Origin: Mansonella perstans
Lineage: Eukaryota > Nematoda > Chromadorea > Rhabditida > Onchocercidae
Assembly: GCA_037074765.1 (NCBI GenBank)
Contig: JBAMDO010000579.1
Span: forward strand, 806,001-870,000
Length of the DNA: 64,000 nt
Direction: 5' to 3'
Below the pieces are notes generated by a model, which was given only the letters and a program-made list of their open reading frames with translations, was not told where the DNA came from and did no database searches. Both the position numbers and the translations under genes were made by a program. This document shows, piece after piece, positions 1 through 12,970 of the stretch. Within the stretch, counting starts at the first letter, position 1. Each line of letters begins with the position of its first letter.

Positions 1-790
1 GTTGAAATTTGCTTTAAATTTATCTTATCATCAAAGCAATAGATAATGATGTAGAAGTAAAATTTGATTAAAAATCTCTCTAATTAGTAACAATTGTTAA
101 GATAATTTAATTTTAATTTTTATTTGCAACCATATGATTCGATTAGATTAAGTATATTTATGTTGTCTATAGAAATAAAACATAACTTTATGATTATAAT
201 AAGTACGTATATTTTACGTCCACAAAAAAATTTCTATAAAAAACGTAAAAGCTGGCGTGAAAGACTGAGAACTTTCGCAGGTCATATTAGTTATAGCAAC
301 AGATGCACGTAATTTACTTAATTTTTTCCAAGCATAATAAGCGCAAGCTTATGAATTCAAGTTATTTCATTTTGAAGAAATTTAACAAAATACTAAAGTT
401 TATAATAACGTGGAAAGCGTGAAAAGCATGTTAATTATCAGTTCTTTTATAATGTATCCAGTATCACGTATACCTTAAATTAGTAAAGAATGAAATAGTA
501 CTCAAAAATAATCCAATACCTAATAACATGTTTACTAATTAATGATCCAAAGCAATGCACTGCTAACAGCACCACAAAAGCAATTGATACCAACTTGAGG
601 GACTTTCTCTATTTCATATCGACGTTGATACAAGCCTGTGTAGGCCGCGCAAGCAGGAATTCAGAATTTGAGAACGTTTTCAATTTCGCTGTTGAAGTTC
701 TGTTACCATGCGAATCAGTCTTCTATTATCAGTATTACTTTTAGTCTAAGTTTCGTTATCATATCACTAATAATAAACTGAGTCAAACTA

Positions 791-985
791 TTCATTAGAA
801 CGTTTGATACGGAAAGCGTATACGCTTTATTCATTAGAACGTTTGACACGGAAAACGTACATGCATTATTCATTAAAACGTTTGACACGGAAAGCGTATA
901 TGCATTATTCATTAGAACATTTGACACGGAAAGCGTATACGCATTATTCATTAGAATGTTTGAACATGGAAAGCGTGTACGCATA
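791..985. repeat. 39-bp minisatellite, about 5 copies
   Basis: The block beginning TTCATTAGAACGTTTGACAC recurs at about 791, 830, 869, 908 and 947, a constant period of 39 bp with a few substitutions per copy. Because 39 is a multiple of three, both strands stay open and give 13-residue repeat peptides. That explains the apparent open frames on both strands; I do not regard them as genes. Confidence 0.9.
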
Positions 986-3900
986 ATAAAACCTGGTGGG
1001 TTCATTTTTTACTCAATTCGAAGTGAAGTCGGTAGACTGGCAGGGTATTTTGATTTACTGGAGAAAATGTACACTAAAAATGAATTCTGATGTTATGGAA
1101 TAGGCAATGAGAGTGTTAGCTGCACGTGAGTCTATCCTTGAAGAGAATATTTTATGCTGGCATTCTTTAAAATACAAATTAAAATCAAGCAAATTTTATA
1201 TTTGATATGTTATCATGAATTACTGGAACATTACGTGCCATATCAGACATTTTTTGCAAGCCTTAATGATATAAAAATTTATCACTGAAATATTTTGTGA
1301 CGAGATTTTTCTCAATTACTGAGATATCCCAGAACATGCTATGGTACTGTACAAGTCAAGTGCTTCTAGAATTCCTTTCAAAATGATGAAGGTTACAAGC
1401 ACAAGAGGTCAAGGTTCATCGATGCAATTAATATTCAAGGTTCATCGATGCGTTAATATGACATATTCCCATGAAAACGGCTCCTTTTACTTGTTATAGA
1501 GACATTTGTTCCAGCAATATTTACTTTCACGAATAAGAATTTAATTACTTCATATAGTTCATCATTATTTTAATATCTGCGTTGCTTTCTGTAATTATTC
1601 GAATTGCCTTACGCAAGCATCACTTGCTAGCAGTTTAATTCTTTAAATGAAATATCTGATTAAAATGCATTCATCGTTTTAGTTTTAATTATACAACTTT
1701 AAATTTGACATATATTTCAGATGCTCAAATCTTTACTTAACGCCAAACAAAAAAAAAAAAAGTGTTAAAAATGTGATTTCACAAACCCATTGAATATTCT
1801 TCACACTCTCTTATACCGATAAATTGTTACTGAGGAAAATACACAAACTATAAATATTTTTAGTGCATCGTATCACTTATAGTTTCAGAGTTATTCACTT
1901 TTAAATTCATAAGGAATGGTTCTCAAATTGATTCGCACTTTGCATAATCTGCAGTAATGTGATGGAAAATTCATCGGCAAGCATGATATCAGTTGTGATA
2001 GCAAATTGATTTTTCAAACAATAAATATAAAACGAAAATTCAGATTTTAAATTGAAATTTCAAATGTTTTAATGAAGAAAAAATATCATTGGTTAATTTT
2101 CAGGTTGCTTCAAAATTTTAATGCGTAACAGCTTGTATTTCGTAAAACAAGACTAAAATTTCAAGTTACTTTTTCAAACTTTGGAAATTATCCACCATAA
2201 TTTAGAGTTTATCCAGATGCAATTAGAGGATTAAGAGCATAGGATTAAGAGTATTTTTTGTCGAATATCTTCCAAAAGGAAATAGTAATATTAGGGCTGA
2301 TACAAGGAATCTGTTTATCTCGTTTGTGTTCTTTGTCTTATTTCGCAAAAATTGTTTGCATTAAAACTGTTTCATTGTTTTTGCAATTGTATCATTGCGC
2401 TATTCTTTTAGATTTAAATAACTTGAAAAGAAAGTAAGTGCAATTTTGAAGCGAAGATTTAAGTGATTTGAATAGAATGGAAAAAAAATGATACAAAATA
2501 TTTGTTCAATTCACTGTACAGTTTTACTGTATAGTGAATCAAACGTAAAAAAATGAAATCTTTGTTATGGAAATAGTAGATAAGTATTTTGTTAGGATGC
2601 AATTTATGTCTTCATTCACCTAGTACATCTGCTAAATTTGCTATTTATGTCATAAATAAGGATATGAAAGAGAAAAAATTTGATAAATAGAGCATATCAA
2701 TAATTTCGTACAACATCATCTATCATCTAATACAAACTTCAGTAAGTGATTGTGAATACTCTGATTTCAATATACATAAACGAGGCTCGAAGTTGAACAG
2801 ATAGTTTTTTGGTAATTAGATATTAAACTATTTTTGCTTCGTTCAAAAACTGCTTTGTATTATTATAATCGCGCAGTAATATTTTCATCTTATAGTTTGG
2901 TAAAGACGAGCATAAGGATTATGAAAATTATGAAAAAGTAATGCTATTGTCGAAACTGCTCGAAGTATTTGCTGTTTATAGAATTTATTGTCAGTAAAAA
3001 AGGCGTAAAAGAAACGAATGATTTTTTTTTTTAAAATGTGCCTTTGCTGTTTCTTTAAAAGTTCCAGTATTGCAATCAATACAAATATATATCTGACAAG
3101 TTGCATCATTCAATTTCCAGAAATTCTCTCTAGCTTTTGAACTCAATATTCCACTTCCAGTTATAAAAGAATTCTTAAAGTTTAAGTTGCTAGAAAATGG
3201 TAAATTTTTATTTGGATTTTATGGACAATTCTGAGCAAATGGTGACATTGCTTATTTTTGAATGAGTAAAAGTTCGATCAGTTATTTTAGATGACTGTGG
3301 CCAAAATGACAAGTGATCCGTTGTTTTAGTGCTGCTGCTTAGCTTTACTGCTAAACATGATTATTACTTTTCGCATCAACTGATACAGTTGTTGCTCTAC
3401 TTGTAAATTCATTGCTCATCATTTTTGCCTAATCGGCTTTTCTTTATTTTGTTTATTTTGTTTAGCCAAAATTATTGAGGTAATTCTCTACTGCTTGTAA
3501 ACAACTATTCATATTCATCACTCTAATACCTTATGCAAATATTGGTTGTTAACTTCCTTCGGCATTATATTTGAAAAGAGTTGAAAAATAAGTGTAGAAG
3601 GCAATTGAAAAAAAAACTCGCAACCTTGGCCTCTTTAGTGCAGGAGAACAAATTAAAATTTGCGAAATTTAAAAAATTTCTAATTACGCAGTTCTTTTAC
3701 ATTATTTACATTACGCACTTCCAATAGAAATGCCATAAATTCTATCATTTCTTGTATATCGCAGATGATAAGTAGTTCATTTTAAGAGTTTTTATACAAG
3801 AGATGAAGTAATTCCACGGAGTACAATTGAATGAATAGTTGGCACATGTGGAATTTGATTACAGATTAATGTGAAAGTCATCGTCACTTGAATTTCAACT

Positions 3901-4545
3901 TTATTAATCAGAGATAAGAACCATAAAATTTACACTTTTTGTCAAAGAAAAATTAATCTTGCTAATTGCAACTGTTCAGATAAACTTCTCATTTCTATGA
4001 AATCATAGCCTGGATGCGTAATGCTTTAGCAACATCTAAGACAAGTGCGCTATTAATATTCTATATTCTTTTTGCTGCTTTATCGAATAAAAGAGCAATT
4101 AATAAATAGATGGCAAAGATGCATAAGATAGGCAATATGCACTGATATGACATAAAATTCAATATAAAATGAATGTTCACAATAACTTCTATACCATGCA
4201 AATTTAATATTTGGAACTAATCACATCTGATTAGTGCATGAAAAGATTTGTCACAGTCGCATCATGATTAAATCTGGACTATGGTACGTAATAATATTTA
4301 AACAAGATATGCTAATTTTTTTTTATTAAATTTAAATGTAGTGAAAATAACTTTAAAACTGTTTATAAATATGCTAAATATGCTTTATCGCAGGAAAATC
4401 TGTGATATAAGCAAGCTGAATTAATATGGATGTTATCGTTCTTACTCTTTCTACATAACATAACATATGTATTATCAAAAAACAATAATTCATGAATCTA
4501 TAGAATCTATAGTATCTAGAATATATAATATAGAATATTAATATA

Positions 4546-4609
4546 TAATATAGAATATAGAATATAGAATCTATAAAAAAAAATTCTTTTTATTCTATAT
4601 TCTATATTA
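4546..4609. repeat. AT-rich inverted repeat (18-bp perfect arms)
   Basis: The arm at 4546-4563 (TAATATAGAATATAGAAT) is the exact reverse complement of 4592-4609, with a 28-base A/T-rich loop between. Surrounding sequence holds further iterations of TAGAATA. It could extrude as a cruciform or simply be a folded microsatellite; no flanking duplication was seen. Confidence 0.8.
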
Positions 4610-7600
4610 AAATATTTCAATTCAATATTTCAAAAAAAAATTTCAATATTTCAAAAAAAAAAAAAAATATATTCAAAATATTCTATAGAAATCAATACAT
4701 AGTTGGAAAAAATCGAAGCAAACTTTTCCTCCAATATTTTAAGTGAATGATTCATATGGTTTTTTTGATGTATTGATAATTGCGTAGCGTATAGTGAATG
4801 GTAATATTTCAATTTTTTCTTACGGGTCAAATCATCATGTCTACTCTAATGGACAAAGCCCTCACTGCACGTTGTAGCATTTCCTTCTTTACTACTATAA
4901 ATACCGATATTACGGTAGTAGACAAAGTAGTTATTATAATGATTTTCCTTTACCTATCAATATGTAATACTTTCTCTATGTATTTATAAAAGCACAATCA
5001 TTGTCTTAATAGCCACTGTCCAAAAATATATTGTAAAGACTTTGTATAACTCTAAAAGTTTACATTCTTTGTTATCTATGCAAATTAACACTACTATAAA
5101 ACAGATGGGACCAGCCACAGAGAGTCAATTTTATTTCCAAACACAACGGTATCTCAAACACTTCATTACTTCTATACATAATTTTTTTACATCCAGGAAT
5201 CAACGACCATCGAGTGGATGGCTCCATCCCAAACAGTTACACATAACAAAACTTCAATTCAATAAAGGCTACTTTTAATTTTGTCGAATCTTACTTTCGA
5301 TAGCATACATTCAAAATGAACATTTTAAAAAAAAAAATTTTAAGAATATTTTTTATTATATTGAAAAACACACTTTCAATGACCGAGGATGGTCATTCTT
5401 TATAATTAAGGTCAGCACTCAGGTTCTGCTCCATCGTAAGATTGACAGATATTTACTATGTTCACATGTTATAGCAAATAAAAATACTCCATTATACATC
5501 ATGTAAAGCAACATTTATCATGCATTTTTATTCAATTGTTTAACTCAAAGTCTTATCAATAACGTACGTTAACTTTATTTAAAGATTGTCGTCGAGTAAA
5601 CAAATAAACTTTTAACTTTAAAATTGGTTTAATTTTGAAAAATACAGAAAGAAAAGCAAGAAAAACTGCTTCATCTGACTCTTTTTTTATAATTTAATTT
5701 TTATAAATCGTACATCATTTTTGAAAGTTAAAATAAAATTAGAACATACTTGCTCTCATTCTAGTGATTACGATTCAACCGAATTTGGATATAAACCTTT
5801 ATCATCCATCCCTATTGTCTTGCTTATGCAGATATAGCATAACGGATGTAAAGTATCATTACAATAGCTAAAAAATTAACTGCAAGGAGTACTAATGAAA
5901 CAAAATTCAACTGTTAAAGATTATCGGAAGTGAAGATACTTTTTAGGTATCTTTTTTGCTTATAAGGAAGTTTCTACTGGTGACAACATGCAAGTATCAT
6001 AATCATATGTGCCAAAGGCATTCTTCGAATCAGTTCATTAGTGCTCCTTGTAGAATTACTTTATAATAATGCTTCTTCATTCTGAATTAATTGTCGTTTC
6101 GATTTTCGCATTTTAAATAGCTCAATGAATTCATCTTGCACTACTGCTTTTGCTAATTGAATGCATTGCTTTTGCTTCCTCTATTTTCTTTCATTTATTG
6201 TTAGCAACTTCAGGACAGTTTTCTGAATTCTATACAAGCTAATAAGTATAAAAGTAAAAAAGCTGCAAAAAATAGAATACGGCAAATAATGCAACAGCAA
6301 ACAACAAAAGCAGCTAAACCTCTCAGCATTGCTCCTTTCCATCTTTCAATTACTCCTTGAAATCTCGTGAAGATATCAGCAATATTGAATGAAAACAGTT
6401 GATCTTTCCCCCTTTCACTTCTATTTAATTACCCAATCGAATTAATTCTCAATGGAAACATTTTGTACTGCTTAAGAAGTAGTCTTGGTTTAACAATAGT
6501 CAATTCAGATGCATTTACTGCATTAGATATGAAGGTATTCATTCTTTGCATGCAGTAACTAAAATGCTAGAATTTCCGTCAGTTAGAAATCACGTATATA
6601 AAAATACCGACTAAATATAAACATTCCAACTTTTTTCATCACCGACAGTTTGTAAGAGTCAGTTAATCTCATAATAAACGAAATTTCAGACATAGACAAA
6701 TATATAAATGCTAATTTTTAAATTCTGCTTTGCGACCAAATGCGGAAGAGAATTAAGAAAAAGGAACTCATTCCGCATGATTCTTCTGAAATCGATGATT
6801 AGCAACCAGATTTCGCTAGACTTAACGAAATCTCTTATAAAAAGTGATATAAGCTGTGAAATGTATGTTTCATTTCAATTTTTTGAAATCCTAAATATGA
6901 AAACGTGTAAGGAACGCAAAATAACAAATAAGTAGTTAAGTTTAAAAGATCAAGATTCGTAGAAAAAATTACTAACGCATTCATCTGATAATTTTCTTAT
7001 GTAATCTGTTTGAAACTTTGAGAGTTTTTTTTAAGCGTTCCGAATAAATTAACCGAGCTGTAAATATTTGATCAACTGTAAATAGAGTGCCATAATTATG
7101 GGAAAAACAAACTATAACGCTCCTAGATTACTGATAGAACTAAACTGCCATAAAAAATATTTAAATTAAACAAAAAACAATTCGCTAATATTGTGCAATA
7201 ATTATTGCTTCGAAAAATTGTTTTTTGCAAAAAAAGAAAATCAGTTTCTTCTGGGACTAATTTAACTGATCAAAAAGAAAAGTTTCTTCTGGGATTGATT
7301 TAACTGACAAAAAGGAAAGAATAGAAATCGTAGTAGATAGACTCGTTTTCTTGTTATGCATAGAAATGAACAAATGGAATGGAAGAAATAGTGGAACAAA
7401 ACTGAGCGAAGAATGCAACATTGCATGTCAGTAAACTGCATATATGTATATTATGTAAACTGTAATGTATGCATTTACAGATGCAATTAGATACACTCAT
7501 TTGAATTCTTGTAATCTCATATCTTAGTTTACAGAATGTTCGGCATGGGGATGGAAGACTATAAGTAATATTATTATAAAACAAAACCAAAAAAAGATTT

Positions 7601-8923
7601 AACATTTAAAAAATCTTAAAAAATCAAAACTAAAATAATACTACGACTAAAAACATTAAACATCCATAATTGACAGAAATAAAAACAAAAAAACTAATTT
7701 AATTGGGAGCTGTACAACACTCCTACATTCCTAACGGAGTAACACCGTTGATAGGTTGTAACCGGAAAGGATGGAATGTGTTCGAAGGTCAGATCAGAAT
7801 CTCTTGAACTAAGTGAACTAACTCTTAAATGATCACCTCACATCTCTTATGCTTCAAAATAATTGACATCGAAAGACTATGGTAGTAAAATTATGACAAT
7901 TAAACAAAATAATTGAGTTATTTCATGTTATTTAATTTACTATCAATTTAAAAACAATTTTTTAGACTTACTTGTTATTATCAGACTTCCCATCATTTGA
8001 AAAATTAGATAAATATTGCCATTTCAACAACGATAAAGTGCAAACATTTTTCGATCTAACAAACTATGAAGCAAGTTTTAAATGTATTTCTAATCTATTC
8101 TGCACTTTAATCAGCTTTAACTCTCCATTCTTTTATTTCTAATAACGAATAAGCAGTATAAGAATTTCCTTCCAGTTTGAACTTTCAGCAAATGCAGTGT
8201 TTTGACTTTCACTTAAAGATCTTTCGAAGTATATCGTCAGTCAGGTTAGACTTCAATTACTCCAAAGAACCCAATTTAAATATATTACTATGAAAATAAT
8301 ATTTACATGTAATGCCCAATGAAATTTCAATCACTCTGTTTCTACCCCCATCTAACTGCATCATCGAATAACAAATGGTACTTAAGTATGAGCTGTTGAT
8401 GTTTGAGTTTTCGGAAAGCAAGTAAAAAATCTTAATTGTCAGACTATCTGGAAATTCTCAATTTCATAAATGAATAATGCATCACTATTTTATAAAATCG
8501 ACGTATCAAACGTAGCAGTCCATGATGAATTCATGGAACAAATGATTCCTATTACTTCGAGAATCAAGAAATATTTTTGAAGCAGAAGAAATCGTCCACA
8601 AGAGAGATCAACAAATAATTGCACAGCTTTTTTTTATATTTTTTTAAATTGTTTGTTTAAAAGCTTCGCACTCCTTTTTTGGAAAAGATATTCAGCAAAC
8701 AGAAAAAAAAAAAATCAACAATGAACAAATAAATCATCAACAGTTTATAAGCAATATAGCCTCGACAACTGAACATTTTCAACAGCCTTTTTTACACAGA
8801 GAAAATGCAACGAAAATGAGATAGGAAATGAATGCTTCTAACATCATATGTTTCAGGAAATTAAGATATGGGACTTAGCTTGAAACATGTAACCACAATT
8901 TTTGATCAGAACAAATTTCTTAA

Positions 8924-8925
<2 letters not shown>

Positions 8926-8951
<26 letters not shown>
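8926..8951. repeat. Poly-T run of 26
   Basis: There are 26 consecutive T, followed by AAATCTAACC and a second shorter T run. It could be the A-tail of a minus-strand retroposed sequence, but no recognisable element or target duplication is attached. Confidence 0.7.
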
Positions 8952-8956
<5 letters not shown>

Positions 8957-10044
8957 TAACCTTTCTTTTTTTTCTTAATCTGATCCTGAAATAATCTCAC
9001 TCATTCCAAAAGATAGGCACATACAATGCGTAAGCTAGCTACCATGTCATTCTAGAAGGCAACATAATTAGAAAAAGTTTGTTATTCACAAAGAAATAAG
9101 GAATTTTCGGAGATGAACATCAGCAGAAAAATGACAGAAACACTCCCAAGTCCATCTCAATGCGACTTACATAAAATTTAATCTGATTAAGATTTAACGA
9201 GCAAATGTGTGGTCTTCGTGATCAGATATGATAATGAATTGACATCGTAGATTAACATCTCTACCAATTTGATTTAAATAAACGAGCAAACTGTTAATCA
9301 AATATTAATAATTGCTGATATGTCACAATAATATTGCTAAGTCTTTCCTGAAACATTTCATTGATAAACACTTCTTTTGCAAGCATTTCAATAAAACTTT
9401 TCAAGCATTACCTTAAGAATCTCGTAGGTATAACCAACAGTAACCAAAAAAGGAGTAGGCTTTGCTATCAACAAATTCTTTTTTACAACAATTACACTTT
9501 CGTATTCTCTGACAGATATTTTAGATATTCTAAGCACTTCTATGCACAATTTTCTTGAATACGATATAATTCATATGGTATAATCAACAGTAACTACAGA
9601 AGTGAAAGCCTATTAAATATAAGCAGTGTGTTTGGTTCTAAAACAATTGAACCATGCTGGAGTTATTAAATTCATAATGCAGATGAATGAAATGAAAAGA
9701 GTTTTAGAAAAATAATGGTATCTAACAGTATATCACACAATGTACTCCGGAGTCCCACGATTTGCACTACCAAATTTGCAGATTTTGTAAGTGATAAGGC
9801 AATGACATACATTCTACGGGTTATTAGGAATACTCTGGCTGTTGTTTTTTTTGTTTTTTTTTTTTTTTGTAAGTAATTCAATATATTTATCTCACGATAA
9901 ACTTTCCAACCATCGTCGTTTCGAAACGTTTTCTGTCAATCTAACAAAAATCCTATGCAAAAATTAAAAGTACAAAGATTTGTATAATAACTGCCAAGAA
10001 AGCGGAAGAAGGACCAAAAAAGAAAACCGTCATTCGGCCATCGA

Positions 10045-12970
10045 TTAATTTTTGAAGTCCGCAAGTACCAAAGAACAGATCTGTGCAAATCGTGAGACTA
10101 CTGCCACTACCTGCGAAATAAATTAAAGATGTTTAAATCTCTACATCAAGTATGTTCTCATTCTGCTACAGTAAATAATTTCAGCAACATGAAAATTTCT
10201 CCGATATTTTAGAGAATTATTCTTAAGTTGTTGAACAGGACAAATTAATAGTCCTCGTACATTAATCAAAGGAATTAAATAATTTGAGATCCTGCCTCAC
10301 TATCCAAAGAAAGATTAAATTAAAAGTAACAAATTTTAGCAAAATAACTTGCGCTCACATTCGTCTTCAATAATTTAAACATTTTTTGTCTTCATCTATT
10401 ACACTAATCTTCGCCAAAATATTTTAATCAACTCAGTAATGTCTCAGAGTTAATTTATTTCGATTTGCAACAAATACAACAAATTATTCAACATTGAAAA
10501 AACCCGTTCAAAAATTGCTGTCTATACTTTCTTGTGACAGATTTTGTGGTACCTGCAAATTTGTCATTCATGAATTAAAGGAATTTTTCAAAATAAATAT
10601 AATACAAAACTGAAATGAAACGCGTCTAAAAAGAAATTCTTCGAATTCATCTTTCTTATATTTTCCTACTATTTCTTAAAAAAAAATCGAAAACTGATGT
10701 ATACATTTTTAGCCGTTTCAGTTACAACTCATTGATATCCATTTGAAAAACATGAGTTTTACGAAATTATTCAATGCAAAACTTACTTCAAGATATTTAT
10801 GTGCATAAAATAATGGTGCTAAAAAGTTCGATGAAGCCACCTGTTTCTCGAAATTTGCTGTCGCTCGATCTCTTTCCCATGGTGCTCTGAAAAAAAGCTT
10901 TTCAGTTGCTCACTCTCTGAAATATTTTTCAGATCAATGGATAAGAAACATGCGTTTCAAGAACCTCAAGAGTGCCTGATAACATGATTATTTTATGGTT
11001 TAAAAACCAGCCAAGATGAATGAGATACGCTATTGACTGCTGTTGCATGCATGGATTTTACAAACTTTCCACCAACAAAAAATTCTAGTATTCTGTCAAA
11101 TAACGCGATAGTTTTAATAACGAAACAAACTTCGTACATCATTAATTCCTATTTATTTTACCTATCATCTTAACCAGTTTGTTCCAAATCATGCAAGAAA
11201 TCTACTCAAACTTAGTGTAAAGTTTATATACTTTTCTGTTTGAAATATCTACTCAACTTTACTATAAATTTTATGACATTGAAAATTTCAAATCAAAGAA
11301 AAAAAGATTTGGATTCTCATTTCACAAGGCGTAATTATAGGAAAGTAAATCATATACATTATCGCAATACATTATTATTATTGTTATATTTTCTTTCTAT
11401 CTTTCCATTTTTAATTTATGCATTTGATCATTTGAAATCGTTAATACAATTGGGTTTTGATGTTAGGAGTGAAATGAACAGGAAAAGATTGATAGAGAAT
11501 CAGAGAATAATCATCAAAATATTATGTTTTAAAAATTGAAAACCTCACACAGCATCAAGATTTTTTGTTGCACCGCGTGTAAAATGTTTTGTTGTACTGA
11601 TATGCAGTACTAATTCATCAAGTGTATCAAATCGTTGAGCACATTTTAGACATGTGAAAATATTACTGGTGATACTGCTAGAAACACATTTGTTGGGCGC
11701 TACTGGCATCGGTAATTTTGCCGTACCAATTCGATGTACAAGTTGTGACAGTTCATCTAAAGCATCTGCTGCTGATGTCTTTGTTGAATCTGAAACAATT
11801 TTGTTATCGGTTCATAACTGATACGATTTCTACTACAAAATACAGACTGTTTGTTTAAACCGAAGTTTGATAATCCAATTTCAACCACTTTTTGGACTTC
11901 TTAAAACGCTTCTTTAATATATAAATTTGCATTAAAATACAAATCAAATGTTATAGTGAATAAAATTATTCAACTAAATAAATGATTTCTATTCATTATT
12001 TATAGAGAAATTTCAATTCACAATGATTGAACTTACACAGTTTTTCTGAAACTTCTAACATTTTTCGACATTTCAGGAGGATAGCCTAAAGTTTATGAAT
12101 TATCTATTTCAACTCCCTACATTTCACTTCGGATTTTATCTAATTTATCTAAATCTAATTAATATCTAAATCCAATTTAATTAATCCAATCACGGAATTG
12201 ACCTAATCGAGTTTATCTAACTCTATCGATTATGATTTACTCAAAATTATTCTGTAATACTTCAGAGTAAATTTACCGTGTCCAAAGCGCAATTTTATCG
12301 AATCAGTGTTACTGCGTGATTCTGTCAGATAATATTTTGACGCAAAAGGCCTATTGTTTCTGCGAAGTCCAAAATTTGCACCTCCTTCCTTACTACTGTT
12401 CGCTCGTACACATCGTTCCAAACGTTTCAATGGTGATTCTGAATCCGTTGATGTGATTGATGATGCATCAATTCGTGAAACTTTTGCAGAGGAAATATCA
12501 AAATTACTCTGTGTGGAATTTCTATTTGCAGTGAACAGTGAAAGACAGGATTTCTGGTGATTATCATTGATAGTAGAAATGATTGGGATATGGCAGCTTG
12601 TAGGAATGCGGGAACTATTATGTCCATTGGGAGATTTATGATGAGTGAATTGTGATCGAGAAAATGATGCACATTCCGCGATGCAACATCTCTCAGAATC
12701 ATTTGGCTCACATTTAGGAATTTTTAACGGTGGTGGTGTATTATTGTTGTGAAGAATATATGGCGCATCTTGTAATGATGCAGAAGCGCAAAAAGAATTT
12801 TCAACTGTTGAATCTGTTGTTGATAAGATACTTGGAAGTGGTGGTGAGATTGATGGAGAGTGTAATCCTGGAGAAATTAGCTCTCGGGAAATTTCCGCGG
12901 AACCATCATCATCCTCTGCTAACACTCCACCGATAATTCGTTTAGCAGGCCTCGCTTGCTTCTTCCTCAT
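10045..12970 (-). CDS. Teashirt-type C2H2 zinc-finger protein
   Basis: Exon 1 is 12970-12277 (ATG at 12970) and exon 2 starts at 11789; the G|GTAAAT donor and TTTCAG acceptor join in phase. The protein opens MRKKQARPAKRI, close to the NuRD-recruiting N-terminus of SALL, TSHZ, BCL11 and FOG proteins (RRKQ..P..). A Ser/Pro-rich disordered region of about 230 residues follows. Exon 2 encodes one zinc finger, FTCLKCAQRFDTLDEL then H-x5-H ending TKHF, which is the wide-spaced Teashirt form. Either translation stops at the TGA at 11547-11545 (312 aa), or a GTGAGG donor after 11549 joins exons 10886-10787 and 10110-10045, which also stay in frame (366 aa); the last two are tentative. Likely a nuclear transcriptional repressor (inference). 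No ortholog name is assigned. It is divergent from sec-8. Confidence 0.7.

Larger units (their letters stand above)
1..10044. other. AT-rich region without a recognised gene
   Basis: No open reading frame here resembles a known family, and the longest ones lack convincing splice context. The stretch contains a 39-bp minisatellite near its left end, a 25-bp near-duplicate containing TTCATCGATG around 1420-1460, an AT hairpin at 4546-4609, an imperfect duplication of about 40 bp at 7225-7320 (TTTCTTCTGGGA twice), and a run of 26 T at 8926-8951. A slightly GC-richer patch lies at 7690-7800 but has no reading frame worth calling. It may be intergenic or a long intron or 3' flank of the minus-strand zinc-finger gene to its right. 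Confidence 0.6.

Noticed and set aside
715..1005. Repeat-peptide gene on either strand
   Set aside because: Both strands are open only because a 39-bp minisatellite keeps frame; there is no splice or start context and no independent coding signal.
12427..12711. Second gene overlapping the zinc-finger exon, and plus-strand frames at 12354-12936
   Set aside because: These are shadow frames of exon 1, which has the convincing start, composition and splice phase.
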